A stretch of 64,000 bases of DNA from Flavobacterium rivuli WB 3.3-2 = DSM 21788. GTDB taxonomy: Bacteria; Bacteroidota; Bacteroidia; Flavobacteriales; Flavobacteriaceae. The stretch spans positions 62,001-126,000 of the forward strand of contig NZ_KB899976.1 of assembly GCF_000378485.1 (NCBI RefSeq). Reading direction: 5' to 3'. The notes beneath the pieces were generated by a model. The model made no database searches. It was not told the DNA's origin and worked only from the letters and a program-made list of their open reading frames with translations. How positions within the stretch are numbered: position 1 is the stretch's first letter; each line of letters starts with the position of its first letter. A program made the translations under genes and the position numbers. Of the stretch, positions 52,356-61,755 are shown one piece after another.

Positions 52356-52405
52356 TTTTTTGATTTACGATTTAGTAATTATAAATTACGAATGATTACG
52401 CTTTT

Positions 52406-52478
52406 CATTCTGAGTGAAGTGCAACGAAGTTGAAGAATCTCAAATTCTAAGATTACTTCGTGCCTCGGCGATGACAGC
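52406..52478 (+). repeat. CATTCTGAG intergenic repeat, copy 1
   Basis: A 73-nt unit starting CATTCTGAGTGAAGTGCAAC with GAAGAATCT then TTACTTCGTGCCTCG and GATGACAGC. A 428-nt gene-free region (52356-52783) contains this and the next copy plus pieces of a further repeat (AATCTGTG, ATCCGCGT). Confidence 0.65.
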
Positions 52479-52578
52479 ATATAAAGAAATCCGCATTAAT
52501 CTAATATTTTGCAACATCAACACAAATCCGCGTCACCTTAATTTATTATAACTGACTCCTTAGAACATAAAGTTTTGT

Positions 52579-52651
52579 CATTCTGAGCGAAGTGCAACGA
52601 AGCCGAAGAATCTCGAAATTTTAAAATCACTTCGTGCCTCGCGATTACAGC
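52579..52651 (+). repeat. CATTCTGAG intergenic repeat, copy 2
   Basis: Same 73-nt unit in the same orientation, starting CATTCTGAGCGAAGTGCAAC. Most positions agree with copy 1. It shares the CATTCTGA/GAATCT parts with the inverted element at 45836-45954. Confidence 0.65.
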
Positions 52652-52783
52652 ACGTGAAAAAAATCTGAGTTAATCTGTGATTGCGAAGCATCTGTGGCAT
52701 CCGCGTTTCTTTCACTATAATTCGTGGCTAAAAAACACAAAAAAAGCAGCCGTAAAGCTGCTTCAATATATATTATAAAAAGA

Positions 52784-53365
52784 TTACAAACTTCCGCCTT
52801 TAGCTTCATGGCACGATGCCTTTTTAGCATCAGCACCTTTAGCACAACATCCGCCTTTTTTAGCATCGGCAGATGAGCATGCTTTAGCATCTTTCTTATC
52901 CGTTTTAGCTGTAGTAGTTTTAGCTTCTTTTTTCTTTTTCTTTTTATCCTTATCATGTCTGGCAGCATCAAAGAATGCTTTATCGCCAGATGATTTTACA
53001 TCAGATACTTTGTAAGCACCATCGGCAATTTTCTCAACTGTTTCTACAAAGCTTTCTGTAGTTTGCTTAGCCGGGTCGAATGATATAGTAGCTGTTTTGC
53101 TGTCAAAATCAACTTTAGCTTTTTCTACACCATCCATTTTAGACAGTTTTTGCTCTATTGTAGCGGCACACCCCATTGGGCATGTCATACCGTCAATTTT
53201 AAAACTGGCAGTTTCCAGGTTGGCAGCCGTATGTTTGTTTTGTGCGCTGTCTGTTACAACATCTTTAGCAGGAGTTTCTAAGTTACCATCTTTAGAGGTG
53301 TCTTTACAACTTGCAAAAAGTAATGCCGCAACGGCTATAAGGGTAAGTTTTTTGGCAATGTTCAT
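52784..53365 (-). CDS. HMA-domain lipoprotein with Lys/Cys-rich tail
   Basis: From the chosen start (MNIAKKLTLIAVAALL) the product has 193 residues. A lipobox (FASC, Cys19) makes it a lipoprotein. An HMA metal-binding domain (about 50-125) has the site DGMTCPMGC, with a third Cys, unlike the usual GMTCxxC. A Lys-rich linker (KDKKKKKKEAK) leads to a metal-binding tail with KACSSADAKKGGCCAKG and SCHEAKGG. It probably binds copper or a similar soft metal in the periplasm. A -7 box TAAATTTG (complement 53410-53417) supports the start. Confidence 0.8.
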   Translation of the reverse strand: MNIAKKLTLIAVAALLFASCKDTSKDGNLETPAKDVVTDSAQNKHTAANLETASFKIDGMTCPMGCAATIEQKLSKMDGVEKAKVDFDSKTATISFDPAKQTTESFVETVEKIADGAYKVSDVKSSGDKAFFDAARHDKDKKKKKKEAKTTTAKTDKKDAKACSSADAKKGGCCAKGADAKKASCHEAKGGSL

Positions 53366-53554
53366 ACGTGTATTTTGTATTAGTTTAATATCTGCAATAT
53401 AACAGATTACAAATTTATACAAAAACACTTTTGTAAGGAGCGCGTTGCACGTTAAAATTTATTATTTGCATGATACTGTATCAGTATACATTCCCTTCCG
53501 AAATTTAAAACATATCGATCAATTAGCTACCTTTGAATTTTACAACAATATCTT

Positions 53555-54463
53555 ATGGACGCAATAACGTTAGAAGATTTTTACAAAAGTGCATCCGGGC
53601 GGCTCGTTCCCGAAGGTATAGGTAAAGAGATAGGCCATTTTAATGTTTTTAATGTGGGCGATATTGTAGCACAATACCGCATAAAGCCCTTTATGCCCTA
53701 CAACCGCCGCAACTACTACAAGATAAGTTTTATATGCGGCCGCAACCGTGCCGAATATGCCGATAAAACCGTGGAGATAGATACCTACGCACTGCTATTT
53801 GCTTCGCCGCGCGTACCTTACAAATGGCACGCGCTCGATGAGAACCAGGGAGGCTTCTTTTGTATTTTTACCGATGAGTTTCTAGCTAAGGGAAAAAGCG
53901 GCGTTATAATAGACGACCTGCCTATTTTTTCTCCCGGTGGGTTTCCTGTTTTTATGATTGACGATGTTCAGGCTAAAGAAATTGAAGCCATATTTACAAA
54001 AATGCATACCGAGCTTGCAGGCCATTATGCTTTTAAGTACGACTTGCTGCGCAACTACATAATGGAGCTCATACATTACGGCCAGAAACTACAGCCCGAT
54101 ACAGGTTTGTACACAGCCAACACTTCATCCGCGAGGATAGTGTCGTTATTTATAGAACTACTGGAGAGGCAGTTCCCTATTGAGTCGCCACACCAAAAGC
54201 TAAGCCTTCGTACCGCAAAAGATTATTCTGACAGGCTTGCCTTGCATGTTAACCATCTTAATAAAGTACTTAAAGAAAGTACCGGCAAAACCACTACCGA
54301 TTTTATTAAAAACCGCATAACGCAGGAAGCGAAAATACTCTTAAAGCAAACCGACTGGAATATATCTGAAATTGCATACGCGCTGGGTTTTGAAGAGGTA
54401 GCGCATTTTAGCAACTTCTTTAAAAAGCAAACGTCGCTTTCGCCAATAGGTTTCCGTTCCTGA
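53555..54463 (+). CDS. AraC-family transcriptional regulator
   Basis: A 302-residue regulator with a cupin-like N-terminal domain and two C-terminal helix-turn-helix motifs (YSDRLALHVNHLNKVLKE; ISEIAYALGFEEVAHFSNFF). A TACCTTTG box (53528-53535) precedes the gene. It is followed 99 nt later by an SDR gene with its own -7 box; regulation of the SDR is a reasonable guess. Confidence 0.92.
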   Translation: MDAITLEDFYKSASGRLVPEGIGKEIGHFNVFNVGDIVAQYRIKPFMPYNRRNYYKISFICGRNRAEYADKTVEIDTYALLFASPRVPYKWHALDENQGGFFCIFTDEFLAKGKSGVIIDDLPIFSPGGFPVFMIDDVQAKEIEAIFTKMHTELAGHYAFKYDLLRNYIMELIHYGQKLQPDTGLYTANTSSARIVSLFIELLERQFPIESPHQKLSLRTAKDYSDRLALHVNHLNKVLKESTGKTTTDFIKNRITQEAKILLKQTDWNISEIAYALGFEEVAHFSNFFKKQTSLSPIGFRS

Positions 54464-54562
54464 AGCAATATTTGATTTTTGCAAATCGGCGATTGATGTT
54501 TACAAACCGTAACTAATATTCCTGCCCTAACTTTGTAGTATAATTAGTAAAGACAAAACAAG

Positions 54563-55285
54563 ATGCAACTATCAAACAACAAAATTTTAATTACCGGCGG
54601 GGCAACCGGTATAGGATTAGGCCTTACCGAACGTTTTCTTAATGAAGGCAATACCGTTATTATTTGCGGAAGGCGCGAAAGTGTTTTAAAAGAAGTTTCA
54701 GATAAATATCCGGAAGTTATAACTAAAGTTAGCGACCTCTCTGTTCAAGATGATCGCGTAGCGCTTTACAACTGGGTTGCAGAAAATCATCCTGACCTTA
54801 ACGTGCTTATAAACAACGCAGGAATACAAAACTGGATGACTATTGATGATGCCGACTTTATGGAGCGCGCAGATGCTGAGATTGTTACAAACATTGTAGC
54901 ACCCATGCACCTTACTAAGCTATTTTCTTTGTTACCATCGCTTAAAACGCTAATTAATGTTACGTCTGGCCTTGCATTTGTACCTGCCAGTAAAATAGGG
55001 GTGTACAGTGCTACTAAAGCGTTCTTTCATTCTTTTACACTTACTACCCGCTACGTATTAAAAGATAAAGGCATAGAGGTAATAGAACTTATTCCGCCTG
55101 CGCTTGACACAAACCTTGGCGGTACAGGCATACACAGTAGCTTTCCTCCTGTAAGCGGTTTTATTGATAAGGTATTTGAAGATTTGCAAAAAGGCGAGGA
55201 AGAGATTACGTATTTACACAGTACCGATATGGCAAATGGCGGCCCCGAAGTACTTAAGGCCCGTTTTAAAATACTTAATCCTTAA
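54563..55285 (+). CDS. Short-chain dehydrogenase (DltE-like)
   Basis: A 240-residue oxidoreductase. The cofactor motif TGGATGIG is at 11-18, NNAGIQNW in the centre, and the catalytic Tyr-x-x-x-Lys is in YSATK. A short form with a C-terminal FEDLQKGEEEITYL, similar to DltE-type SDRs. -7 box TAACTTTG at 54528-54535. Substrate unknown. Confidence 0.9.
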   Translation: MQLSNNKILITGGATGIGLGLTERFLNEGNTVIICGRRESVLKEVSDKYPEVITKVSDLSVQDDRVALYNWVAENHPDLNVLINNAGIQNWMTIDDADFMERADAEIVTNIVAPMHLTKLFSLLPSLKTLINVTSGLAFVPASKIGVYSATKAFFHSFTLTTRYVLKDKGIEVIELIPPALDTNLGGTGIHSSFPPVSGFIDKVFEDLQKGEEEITYLHSTDMANGGPEVLKARFKILNP

Positions 55286-55340
55286 AATTTATGCCGGGTA
55301 AAACCGGCATTTTTGATTAATATATTTATCTTGAAAACTC

Positions 55341-55685
55341 ATGAAAATAGTCAGCATACTACTTATATTTATTACTGCTTTTTTAAACTTTAAGCATGCC
55401 TGGGACGGACTTATAAGCACCAAGCCGGAAAGCACCCAAATGCTGTCGCAACTGGGTATTAACAGTACAGCAGGTTTAATATTGGGCGTACTTTCTTTAG
55501 TTGTTGGAATAATGATATTATTGCCGCAAACATTTTTTGCAGCCTGCCTCATTAACGCCGTTATGATTGTTGTAATTATGGCATTGGCATTACGATCCGG
55601 CAACATAAAAATTGCACTTATCGAGATTCCGTTTTTATTATTGCCTTTAGTTATGATCTGGCTGGGACATCCTTTAAAAAAGTAA
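55341..55685 (+). CDS. Small integral membrane protein (DoxX-like)
   Basis: A 114-residue protein with four hydrophobic segments (about 2-20, 43-63, 66-86, 89-108). It resembles DoxX/DUF4870-like small membrane proteins in size and topology, but I cannot name the family. It may be cotranscribed with the SDR 55 nt upstream. Confidence 0.6.
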   Translation: MKIVSILLIFITAFLNFKHAWDGLISTKPESTQMLSQLGINSTAGLILGVLSLVVGIMILLPQTFFAACLINAVMIVVIMALALRSGNIKIALIEIPFLLLPLVMIWLGHPLKK

Positions 55686-55724
55686 CACAACCTTTCTAAA
55701 GAGATAGAGCGTTAACACATCTTC

Positions 55725-55960
55725 AATCATTATATTCCTCTTCTTTTGTCTTGAAACAAAAGAAGCAAAAATTCAAGGCTCAACTTCTTATGCTACAAAT
55801 TATAAGCTTCGGCTAAATCATTTGAACCTGCCTATGCCGGCAGGCAAGCTCGCTACGCTCAAACAGCAAATGATTCTTAACGCCTCAACTTATAATTTGC
55901 TTAACGCAACGAAGTTTAAGGCCTTAGCTTCACTCAAATTCGCTAACTCATAATCTAAAA
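55725..55960. repeat. Dispersed Bacteroidetes-type repeat
   Basis: Starts CTTTTGTCTTGAAACAAAAG (an imperfect palindrome), then AAGCAAAAATTCAAGGCTC. Its centre has GCCTATGCCGGCAGGC (a second imperfect palindrome) and it carries several AAATTATAA-type pieces in both orientations. No gene. It fills most of the 286-nt gap between convergent transcription units, and the first part is a repeat I recall from many Flavobacterium genomes. Confidence 0.55.
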
Positions 55961-55971
55961 ATATTTAAAAA

Positions 55972-56421
55972 TCACCCCACCCGCTTAACCACATACGTAA
56001 CAATAGCCCAAATAATAAGCTGGTTTTCTTCGGTTACTTTTATGGGCTGGTAGGCGGTGTTTTCGGGCATTAAGTAAAGGCAGTCAACCTCCAGCTTAAG
56101 GCGTTTTACGGTAAATTCACCATCTATAAGGCAAATGGCGATGCGCCCGTCGGCAGGTTCTATACTGCGGTCTATAACAAGGAGGTCGCCATCATCTATA
56201 CCGGCATCCGTCATAGACGATCCTGCAACTTTTATATAAAAAGTGCTCAGCGCATTGCGGGCAAGATGCTGGTTAAGGTCGATTTTATATTCCATAAAAT
56301 CGAGCGCGGGAGACGGAAATCCCGCCGAAATGCTATGGCTTATCAACGGCAATGCAGTGTCTGCCCTCTGTTCGGGAGCATAAAAAGTAAGTGCAGGTTT
56401 TTTGTTTTTATCTACCGGCAT
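55972..56421 (-). CDS. umuD: UmuD-like autoproteolytic subunit (peptidase S24)
   Basis: A 149-residue protein whose self-cleavage activates Pol V. Cleavage site Ala-Gly is in ISAGFPSPALD. The active Ser lies in GSSMTDAGI and the Lys in FTVKRLKL. Its start lies within the 3' end of umuC (10-nt overlap). It is translated second, after umuC, whereas umuD precedes umuC in Enterobacteria. Confidence 0.93.
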   Translation of the reverse strand: MPVDKNKKPALTFYAPEQRADTALPLISHSISAGFPSPALDFMEYKIDLNQHLARNALSTFYIKVAGSSMTDAGIDDGDLLVIDRSIEPADGRIAICLIDGEFTVKRLKLEVDCLYLMPENTAYQPIKVTEENQLIIWAIVTYVVKRVG

Positions 56422-57683
56422 TGCACAATAAGTATATCGTTAATATTTGTGGTATATCTTGGCGATCGCATTTCCTGTTTCATATCCCAGGTCTTCTCGG
56501 CCTGCGCGCCAAGCCTTATAACACGGCTGCCCATTTTTGCATTTACTTTGTCCATAGCCTGCATAAGTGCCAGGTGGCGCGGGTCTTCTTCAGTAAACAT
56601 ATTAAATTGCTTGGTGTTGTCAGGCACAAGTTCGCTAACAATAACCCCTGCTTTTTTAAATTTAACAGTATCAGTACTGGCAAGCATGTCTTTTAGCAAC
56701 TGCACCGCAGCCCCACTTATTGTAAGTGCAGAGTTTGTGGCAAACGGCAATGTTACGGCCCTGCTGTAATGATACTTGGTATTTTCTATTTTGTGCTTAT
56801 CGGCTACAAGCATAACAATAACGGTGTGGCACATAGAGTTTTGTTTCCTGAGCTTCTCGGCAGTAACGGTTGCAAAGGTACTCACCCGCTCCCGAATAAG
56901 GTCATAGTTTGTAAGCTGCTTAGGAAAACTGCGGGTAGTGGCAATGCTTTTCTTTTTTTCGGGCACGGCACCATCGCCAATGGCCGGCGTACCCTCCAGT
57001 TCCATTTTAATACGCATACCCACCACACCCATTTCACTTTTTATCCACGGCTCTAAATGAGGAAGGGTAAAGTCGTAGGCGGTAAGTATATTTTTAGCTT
57101 TAAGCTTTCGTACGGTACGGTAGCCTATGCCCCATACATCTTCTATTTTAAGCCACTTTAAGGCTTTTATACGCTTCTCTTCAGTATCCATTACATACAC
57201 GCCTCCGGTACGTTCCTGGTATTTTTTTGCAATGCGGTTAGCCGCTTTAGAAAGTGTTTTGGTAGGAGCCACACCCACACATACAGGCAGGCTTAGCCAC
57301 TTTAAAACCCGGTTGCGTATCTCTAAACCTTTAGCATGAAAATCGGGCACAGCCACACCATTAAAATCAAGAAAAGCCTCATCTATACTGTATACCTCTA
57401 CATTTGGGGTGTATAATTCCATTATACCCATAACACGCTCACTAAGGTCTCCGTATAAAGAGTAGTTAGACGAGAAAACGCCTACACCATGCTCCTTAAG
57501 CATTTCCCGTATTTTAAATTCTGGTTCAGCCATGCCTATGCCCAGTGCCTTTGCCTCTTCACTGCGCGATATAATGCAGCCATCGTTATTAGACAGCACC
57601 ACAACAGGCTTTCCCTGCCACTTAGGCTGGAAAACCCTCTCGCAGGAGGCATAAAAATTATTGCAGTCAATGAGGGCATACAT
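56412..57683 (-). CDS. umuC: UmuC-like error-prone DNA polymerase (Y family)
   Basis: Catalytic subunit of Pol V-type translesion polymerase, 423 residues. Metal motifs: MYALIDCNNFYASCERVF (Asp6) and YSIDEAFLDF (Asp, Glu). Little-finger region VTLPFATNSAL and the C-terminal region for beta-clamp binding follow. -7 box TAACTTTG (complement 57688-57695) ends only 4 nt before the ATG, so the mRNA would be leaderless. No SOS operator was found by eye. Confidence 0.93.
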   Translation of the reverse strand: MYALIDCNNFYASCERVFQPKWQGKPVVVLSNNDGCIISRSEEAKALGIGMAEPEFKIREMLKEHGVGVFSSNYSLYGDLSERVMGIMELYTPNVEVYSIDEAFLDFNGVAVPDFHAKGLEIRNRVLKWLSLPVCVGVAPTKTLSKAANRIAKKYQERTGGVYVMDTEEKRIKALKWLKIEDVWGIGYRTVRKLKAKNILTAYDFTLPHLEPWIKSEMGVVGMRIKMELEGTPAIGDGAVPEKKKSIATTRSFPKQLTNYDLIRERVSTFATVTAEKLRKQNSMCHTVIVMLVADKHKIENTKYHYSRAVTLPFATNSALTISGAAVQLLKDMLASTDTVKFKKAGVIVSELVPDNTKQFNMFTEEDPRHLALMQAMDKVNAKMGSRVIRLGAQAEKTWDMKQEMRSPRYTTNINDILIVQCR

Positions 57684-57756
57684 ACTGCAAAGTTAGCAGA
57701 TTTGCAGTTACAGAATATTCAATTATTGAATGCGAAGAAATTTTAACCAAATAAAA

Positions 57757-57785
57757 ATGCCCTTTCATGATTACTGAAAGGGCAT
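57757..57785 (-). terminator. Terminator after the Crp-family gene
   Basis: ATGCCCTTTC (57757-57766), 9-nt loop, GAAAGGGCAT (57776-57785). On the minus strand a TTTTTAT run follows. Confidence 0.85.
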
Positions 57786-57812
57786 CCTTGTTAAATATAT
57801 TTTTTCTCTTAC

Positions 57813-58388
57813 CTATTTAGAAATGCTTTTTTGTATGCGGGTAAGTATATCTGGTGTTGCACCCACGTAAGATGCTATCATGTCATGAGGTATGCGATGA
57901 GAAACGGCCTTATATTTATCAAGAAACCTACAGTATTTTTCTTTCTCGTTCATACTGATGCTTTCGTTAATATACTTATGAGTAATTTCGATATTCTTCT
58001 GGATCATACCACTCATAAGCGTATTAAATGTGTCAACTTTTTTGCACAATTCATGAAAATCCTTTTGCTCTATCAGTATAATATGGCTATCCTCTATAGC
58101 ATCGGCACTAAAAGGCACAGGCTTTCCTGTTAAAAGGCTCGCCCGGTCACCCACCCAATAATCTGCCGGGGCAAAATTCAGGGTACATTCATTACCGTAA
58201 TCATCTATGGTAAATGAACGCACAAGGCCGTTGCACACAAAGCCATTATAGGGCCAAATGCTACCTTCCTGTACAAATAATTCGTCTTTTTGTACCTTAA
58301 TAATATGGCTCACTGCTTTTATCTGGTTAAGCTCTGTAGTTGTAAAGGCGGCTTTATCCAGCAGGTAGCGGCTAAAATTTTCGAACAT
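57813..58388 (-). CDS. Crp/Fnr-family regulator
   Basis: A 191-residue protein with a cyclic-nucleotide-binding-like domain (about 15-120) and a compact C-terminal helix-turn-helix (HDMIASYVGATPDILTRIQK). The glycine and Arg phosphate-binding motifs of cAMP-binding members are not evident, so the effector is unknown. A -7 box TATATTTG lies at 58411-58418. Divergent from an SDR gene that may be its target. Confidence 0.9.
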   Translation of the reverse strand: MFENFSRYLLDKAAFTTTELNQIKAVSHIIKVQKDELFVQEGSIWPYNGFVCNGLVRSFTIDDYGNECTLNFAPADYWVGDRASLLTGKPVPFSADAIEDSHIILIEQKDFHELCKKVDTFNTLMSGMIQKNIEITHKYINESISMNEKEKYCRFLDKYKAVSHRIPHDMIASYVGATPDILTRIQKSISK

Positions 58389-58554
58389 TGGCTTTCAGTG
58401 AAATATAATTCAAATATATATAAAATTTAAATACACCGCTTTTACTCTGTAGGAAATCTTAATGTAGTGTTAAAACTATATTAAACGCTTCTTTTTGAAG
58501 CTTTGATTACGGGATAATAACTAACTTTATAGTATAACTTAAAAACAAGAACAC

Positions 58555-59307
58555 ATGTCTTTATTAGCAGGCAAAGTGGCAGTAGTTTCGGGCGCAGGAT
58601 CCGGAATAGGCCGCGCAATAGCCGAAACGTACGCACTTGAGGGTGCTAAAGTAGTGGTAGCAGATGTAAGTACAGAGCACGGTGAAGAAACCGTAAAAGC
58701 AATAAAGGAAGCCGGTGGCGATGCTTTTTTTGTGAAGGCAGACTCATCTGTAGCCGAAGAAAACAAAAAGCTTGTTGAGGCTGTAGTAGCACAATATGGC
58801 AGGCTGGATATAGCCTGCAACAATGCCGGTATAGGCGGGCCCGCTGCGCCAACAGGAGAATATGAAATTGACGCCTGGGACAAAGTGATAGCACTTAACC
58901 TTAGCGGTGTGTTTTATGCCTGCCGTTACCAATTAGAGCAAATGGAAAAAAACGGCGGTGGCAACATTGTTAATATTGCCTCTATTCATGGTACGGTAGC
59001 AGCGCCTAATAGTGTGGCTTATACTGCTGCCAAGCATGGTGTGGTGGGCTTAACTAAAAACATTGCGGCGGAGTATGGACAGAAAAACATTCGCTGTAAC
59101 GCTGTGGGTCCCGGTTACATAGAAACGCCATTACTTACGGCACATTCTAACAAAGATATGCTAAAAGCCCTCGAAGCTAAAGCACCTATGAACAGGCTGG
59201 GCACTGCGCAGGAAATTGCAGATTTGGTTACATTCCTTAGTTCAGATAAATCGTCGTTTACCACAGGCAGCTACATTATTGCCGACGGTGGTTACACTAC
59301 TATTTAA
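58555..59307 (+). CDS. Short-chain dehydrogenase (glucose-1-dehydrogenase-like)
   Basis: A 250-residue classical SDR. Cofactor motif SGAGSGIG (13-20), NNAGIGG (about 88), and the catalytic Tyr and Lys in YTAAKHG. The length and C-terminal DGGYTTI are as in 3-oxoacyl-ACP reductase or glucose-dehydrogenase-like enzymes. Promoter TTG at 58504-58506 with TAACTTTA 16 nt later. Divergent from Crp. Confidence 0.92.
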   Translation: MSLLAGKVAVVSGAGSGIGRAIAETYALEGAKVVVADVSTEHGEETVKAIKEAGGDAFFVKADSSVAEENKKLVEAVVAQYGRLDIACNNAGIGGPAAPTGEYEIDAWDKVIALNLSGVFYACRYQLEQMEKNGGGNIVNIASIHGTVAAPNSVAYTAAKHGVVGLTKNIAAEYGQKNIRCNAVGPGYIETPLLTAHSNKDMLKALEAKAPMNRLGTAQEIADLVTFLSSDKSSFTTGSYIIADGGYTTI

Positions 59308-59336
59308 ATTAAACGTTTTTTATATTGTTGGATGAG

Positions 59337-59361
59337 GGGCTGTCTTTAGGGGCAGCCTTTT
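59337..59361 (+). terminator. Terminator after the SDR gene
   Basis: GGCTG (59338-59342) pairs with CAGCC (59353-59357) followed by four T. A weaker hairpin than the others. Confidence 0.6.
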
Positions 59362-59441
59362 GTATTTAGCCTGATAAAGACATTTACCACATAGTAACAT
59401 AAAATATATTACTGAAAGACTTCAAAGAAAACATAGTAAAA

Positions 59442-60614
59442 TTAAACAGTTACCTTTTGCCGCTCCTTCCAAAGCATATATACCATACCCAGCAATACTA
59501 TCCCGGCAGATATATACATGAGCAACGGTATACGCGCAATAATGTCCTGGTAATACCAGCCAGAAAATAACGCACCAAGCCCTATACCGGCTTCGAGGGC
59601 AATATACATAGTGGCTACAGCTTTACCACGATGATCTGGCAGGCTCAGGTCTATAGTCCAGGCATTAAGTGCCGGCGAAAGTATACCCGCTGCTATACCA
59701 TACACTATTGCGGCCACTAAAAGCCCGGTCATATTTTTAGAGAATCCTGTAAGGACTATACCCGCGGCAAGCAGCACAAGCCCCAGTTTAATAATTTTGG
59801 TACGCCCGTAACGGTCAGACGCTTTTCCTGCCACAAAACGTATAATAAGCGAGGCTGTGGTAAACACCACAAAAAACATCCCTTTATTTGCTACACCTAT
59901 AGACGGGGTAAAATCGGGCAACAGGGTAAGCAATACCCCACTGCTAACATAAGACATAAACGTTACTATGGCTGCCGGGAGCACCTCTGGCGCAATGATA
60001 TCCCTTCGGGATATTTTAAGCAACGAAAGGCTAAACTTTTGTTTTACTTTAATGGTTTCCTTAAGGTTCATAAGGATAAGTATAGACATAAGGGCAAAGG
60101 CAGATGACACATAAAAAAGTATGTTTAACGAAAAATGCCTCGTTATATAATCTCCTATAGCGGGACCTATAGCCATACCGGTGCTAAAGCACAAACCGTG
60201 TATACCCAACGCTTCTCCCCAGCGTTCCTTTGGGGCAATATCTGCTACATAAGCTGCGGTGGCAGTAGGTTTAAAACCGGTACTAAAACCATGAAGGAGC
60301 CTTAAAAACAAAAACCCCGCAACCGACCCTAATACAGGGTACAGTAAGCCACATACAAAACACACTACCGACCCGAATGCCATTACCGGCACACGCCCCA
60401 CAGTATCTGTAAGCCTGCCGCTAAACGGTCGCGAGATTCCGGCAGTAAGGGTAAAAAGCGCAATAATAAGCCCTTTATATTCGGCACCGCCAAGGCTGCT
60501 AAGGTAAGCAGGCAGTTCCGGGATAAGCATATTAAAGCTTGCCGAAAACAGCAGCGAGCTTAAGCACAGCAGGCCAAAGTGCAGGTTGTATATGGGGTGT
60601 ATTTCTTTTTGCAT
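59442..60614 (-). CDS. Major facilitator superfamily transporter
   Basis: A 390-residue inner-membrane transporter with about 12 hydrophobic segments. It shows the RPFSGRLTDTVGRVPV loop-2/3 signature and GFSTGFKPTATAAYV. The start MQKEIHPIYN was taken, as the -7 box TAGCTTTG (complement 60630-60637) starts the transcript after the in-frame ATG six codons upstream. Most like drug or sugar efflux members; substrate unknown. Confidence 0.9.
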   Translation of the reverse strand: MQKEIHPIYNLHFGLLCLSSLLFSASFNMLIPELPAYLSSLGGAEYKGLIIALFTLTAGISRPFSGRLTDTVGRVPVMAFGSVVCFVCGLLYPVLGSVAGFLFLRLLHGFSTGFKPTATAAYVADIAPKERWGEALGIHGLCFSTGMAIGPAIGDYITRHFSLNILFYVSSAFALMSILILMNLKETIKVKQKFSLSLLKISRRDIIAPEVLPAAIVTFMSYVSSGVLLTLLPDFTPSIGVANKGMFFVVFTTASLIIRFVAGKASDRYGRTKIIKLGLVLLAAGIVLTGFSKNMTGLLVAAIVYGIAAGILSPALNAWTIDLSLPDHRGKAVATMYIALEAGIGLGALFSGWYYQDIIARIPLLMYISAGIVLLGMVYMLWKERQKVTV

Positions 60615-60789
60615 ATTTTTTGAAGTGTGCAAAGCTACGGTTTTGATTTTGGATTTCAGATTTTAGATCTAAGATTTCAGACTGAGCTACAGCTAAAGGT
60701 TAAAATGCATATCCAACTAAAAAACACCTTATAAAATATATGCCTGCATTACCTGTAAAATTGTAATTTAGTGCGGTTAAGATTCTATA

Positions 60790-61626
60790 ATGAAAAACCT
60801 GTTCTCATTACTCGTCACCTTTATTTTACTGCATACATTTTCGGCACATAGCCAGTTGGGGCCTAAAGACCTCATACAACTGCAATATGCTGCCGCAAAG
60901 CAAAATACACTCGACCTTTACCTGCCTAAAACCTATACCGAAGCCACTCCGGTAATCATACTTTTACACGGCGGTGCCTGGATGATGGGCGGTAATGAGT
61001 ATACCGGCAAAACAGCCAAAGACCTGCGTAACCGCGGTTTTGTAGTGGCTAATGTAGACTATCGTTATGTAAATGATACCGTGCATGGCCGCGACTTGCT
61101 TATGGATATAGATAAAGCTGTTACTTTTATACAAAAAAAAGCTGCAGAGTACCATTACAAACCTGCCGGTTATCATATAGCAGGCATAAGCGCCGGTGCA
61201 CACTTAGCATTATTGTATGGTTATACAAGCCTTAAAAGCATAAAGTCTATTACGGCATTGTGCCCGCCCACGCAGCTTGATGACCCTGAAACATTAACGG
61301 CGCTGCAAAAAAACAACCTTGTAAAAAACGTAGAGCTTTTAGCTAATGCAGCCTATACACCGGGTAAAATACCCAACCCGAAATTTACCACCGTTAGCCC
61401 GTATGCCCATGTTAAGGCCATACCCACACTATTGTTTCATGGCGACAAAGACGATTTAGTACCATATACACAATCGGCGTTTTTATATGAGATACTTAAA
61501 GAAAAAAAGGTAATCTCTAAATTTATAACAATGGAAGGCAAAGGCCACGATTGCGGCATGAACCAGCCCGATAGCGAAAAGCGTGTACTCGATGAAATTG
61601 TAAAATGGGTAGAAGAGTATAATTAA
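60790..61626 (+). CDS. Alpha/beta hydrolase (BD-FAE/lipase-like esterase), secreted
   Basis: A 278-residue hydrolase with a signal peptide to about residue 21 (HTFSAHS). The oxyanion motif HGGAWMMGG is followed by the nucleophile Ser in AGISAGAH. The acid Asp is in FHGDKDDLVPY and the His in GKGHDCGMN. All catalytic residues are present. It is the kind of esterase that removes acyl groups from polysaccharides; substrate unknown. Confidence 0.88.
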   Translation: MKNLFSLLVTFILLHTFSAHSQLGPKDLIQLQYAAAKQNTLDLYLPKTYTEATPVIILLHGGAWMMGGNEYTGKTAKDLRNRGFVVANVDYRYVNDTVHGRDLLMDIDKAVTFIQKKAAEYHYKPAGYHIAGISAGAHLALLYGYTSLKSIKSITALCPPTQLDDPETLTALQKNNLVKNVELLANAAYTPGKIPNPKFTTVSPYAHVKAIPTLLFHGDKDDLVPYTQSAFLYEILKEKKVISKFITMEGKGHDCGMNQPDSEKRVLDEIVKWVEEYN

Positions 61627-61755
61627 CTAATTTTACTATAGACGCTTTAACTTTTACCTTTATATTTTTAATACAATTTTATCCTTTACCGGTTGTTTCA
61701 TTTGTAATTTAGAAGCCTTTGCAAACAAGCAAATATCTTTATGATTACAAATGCA

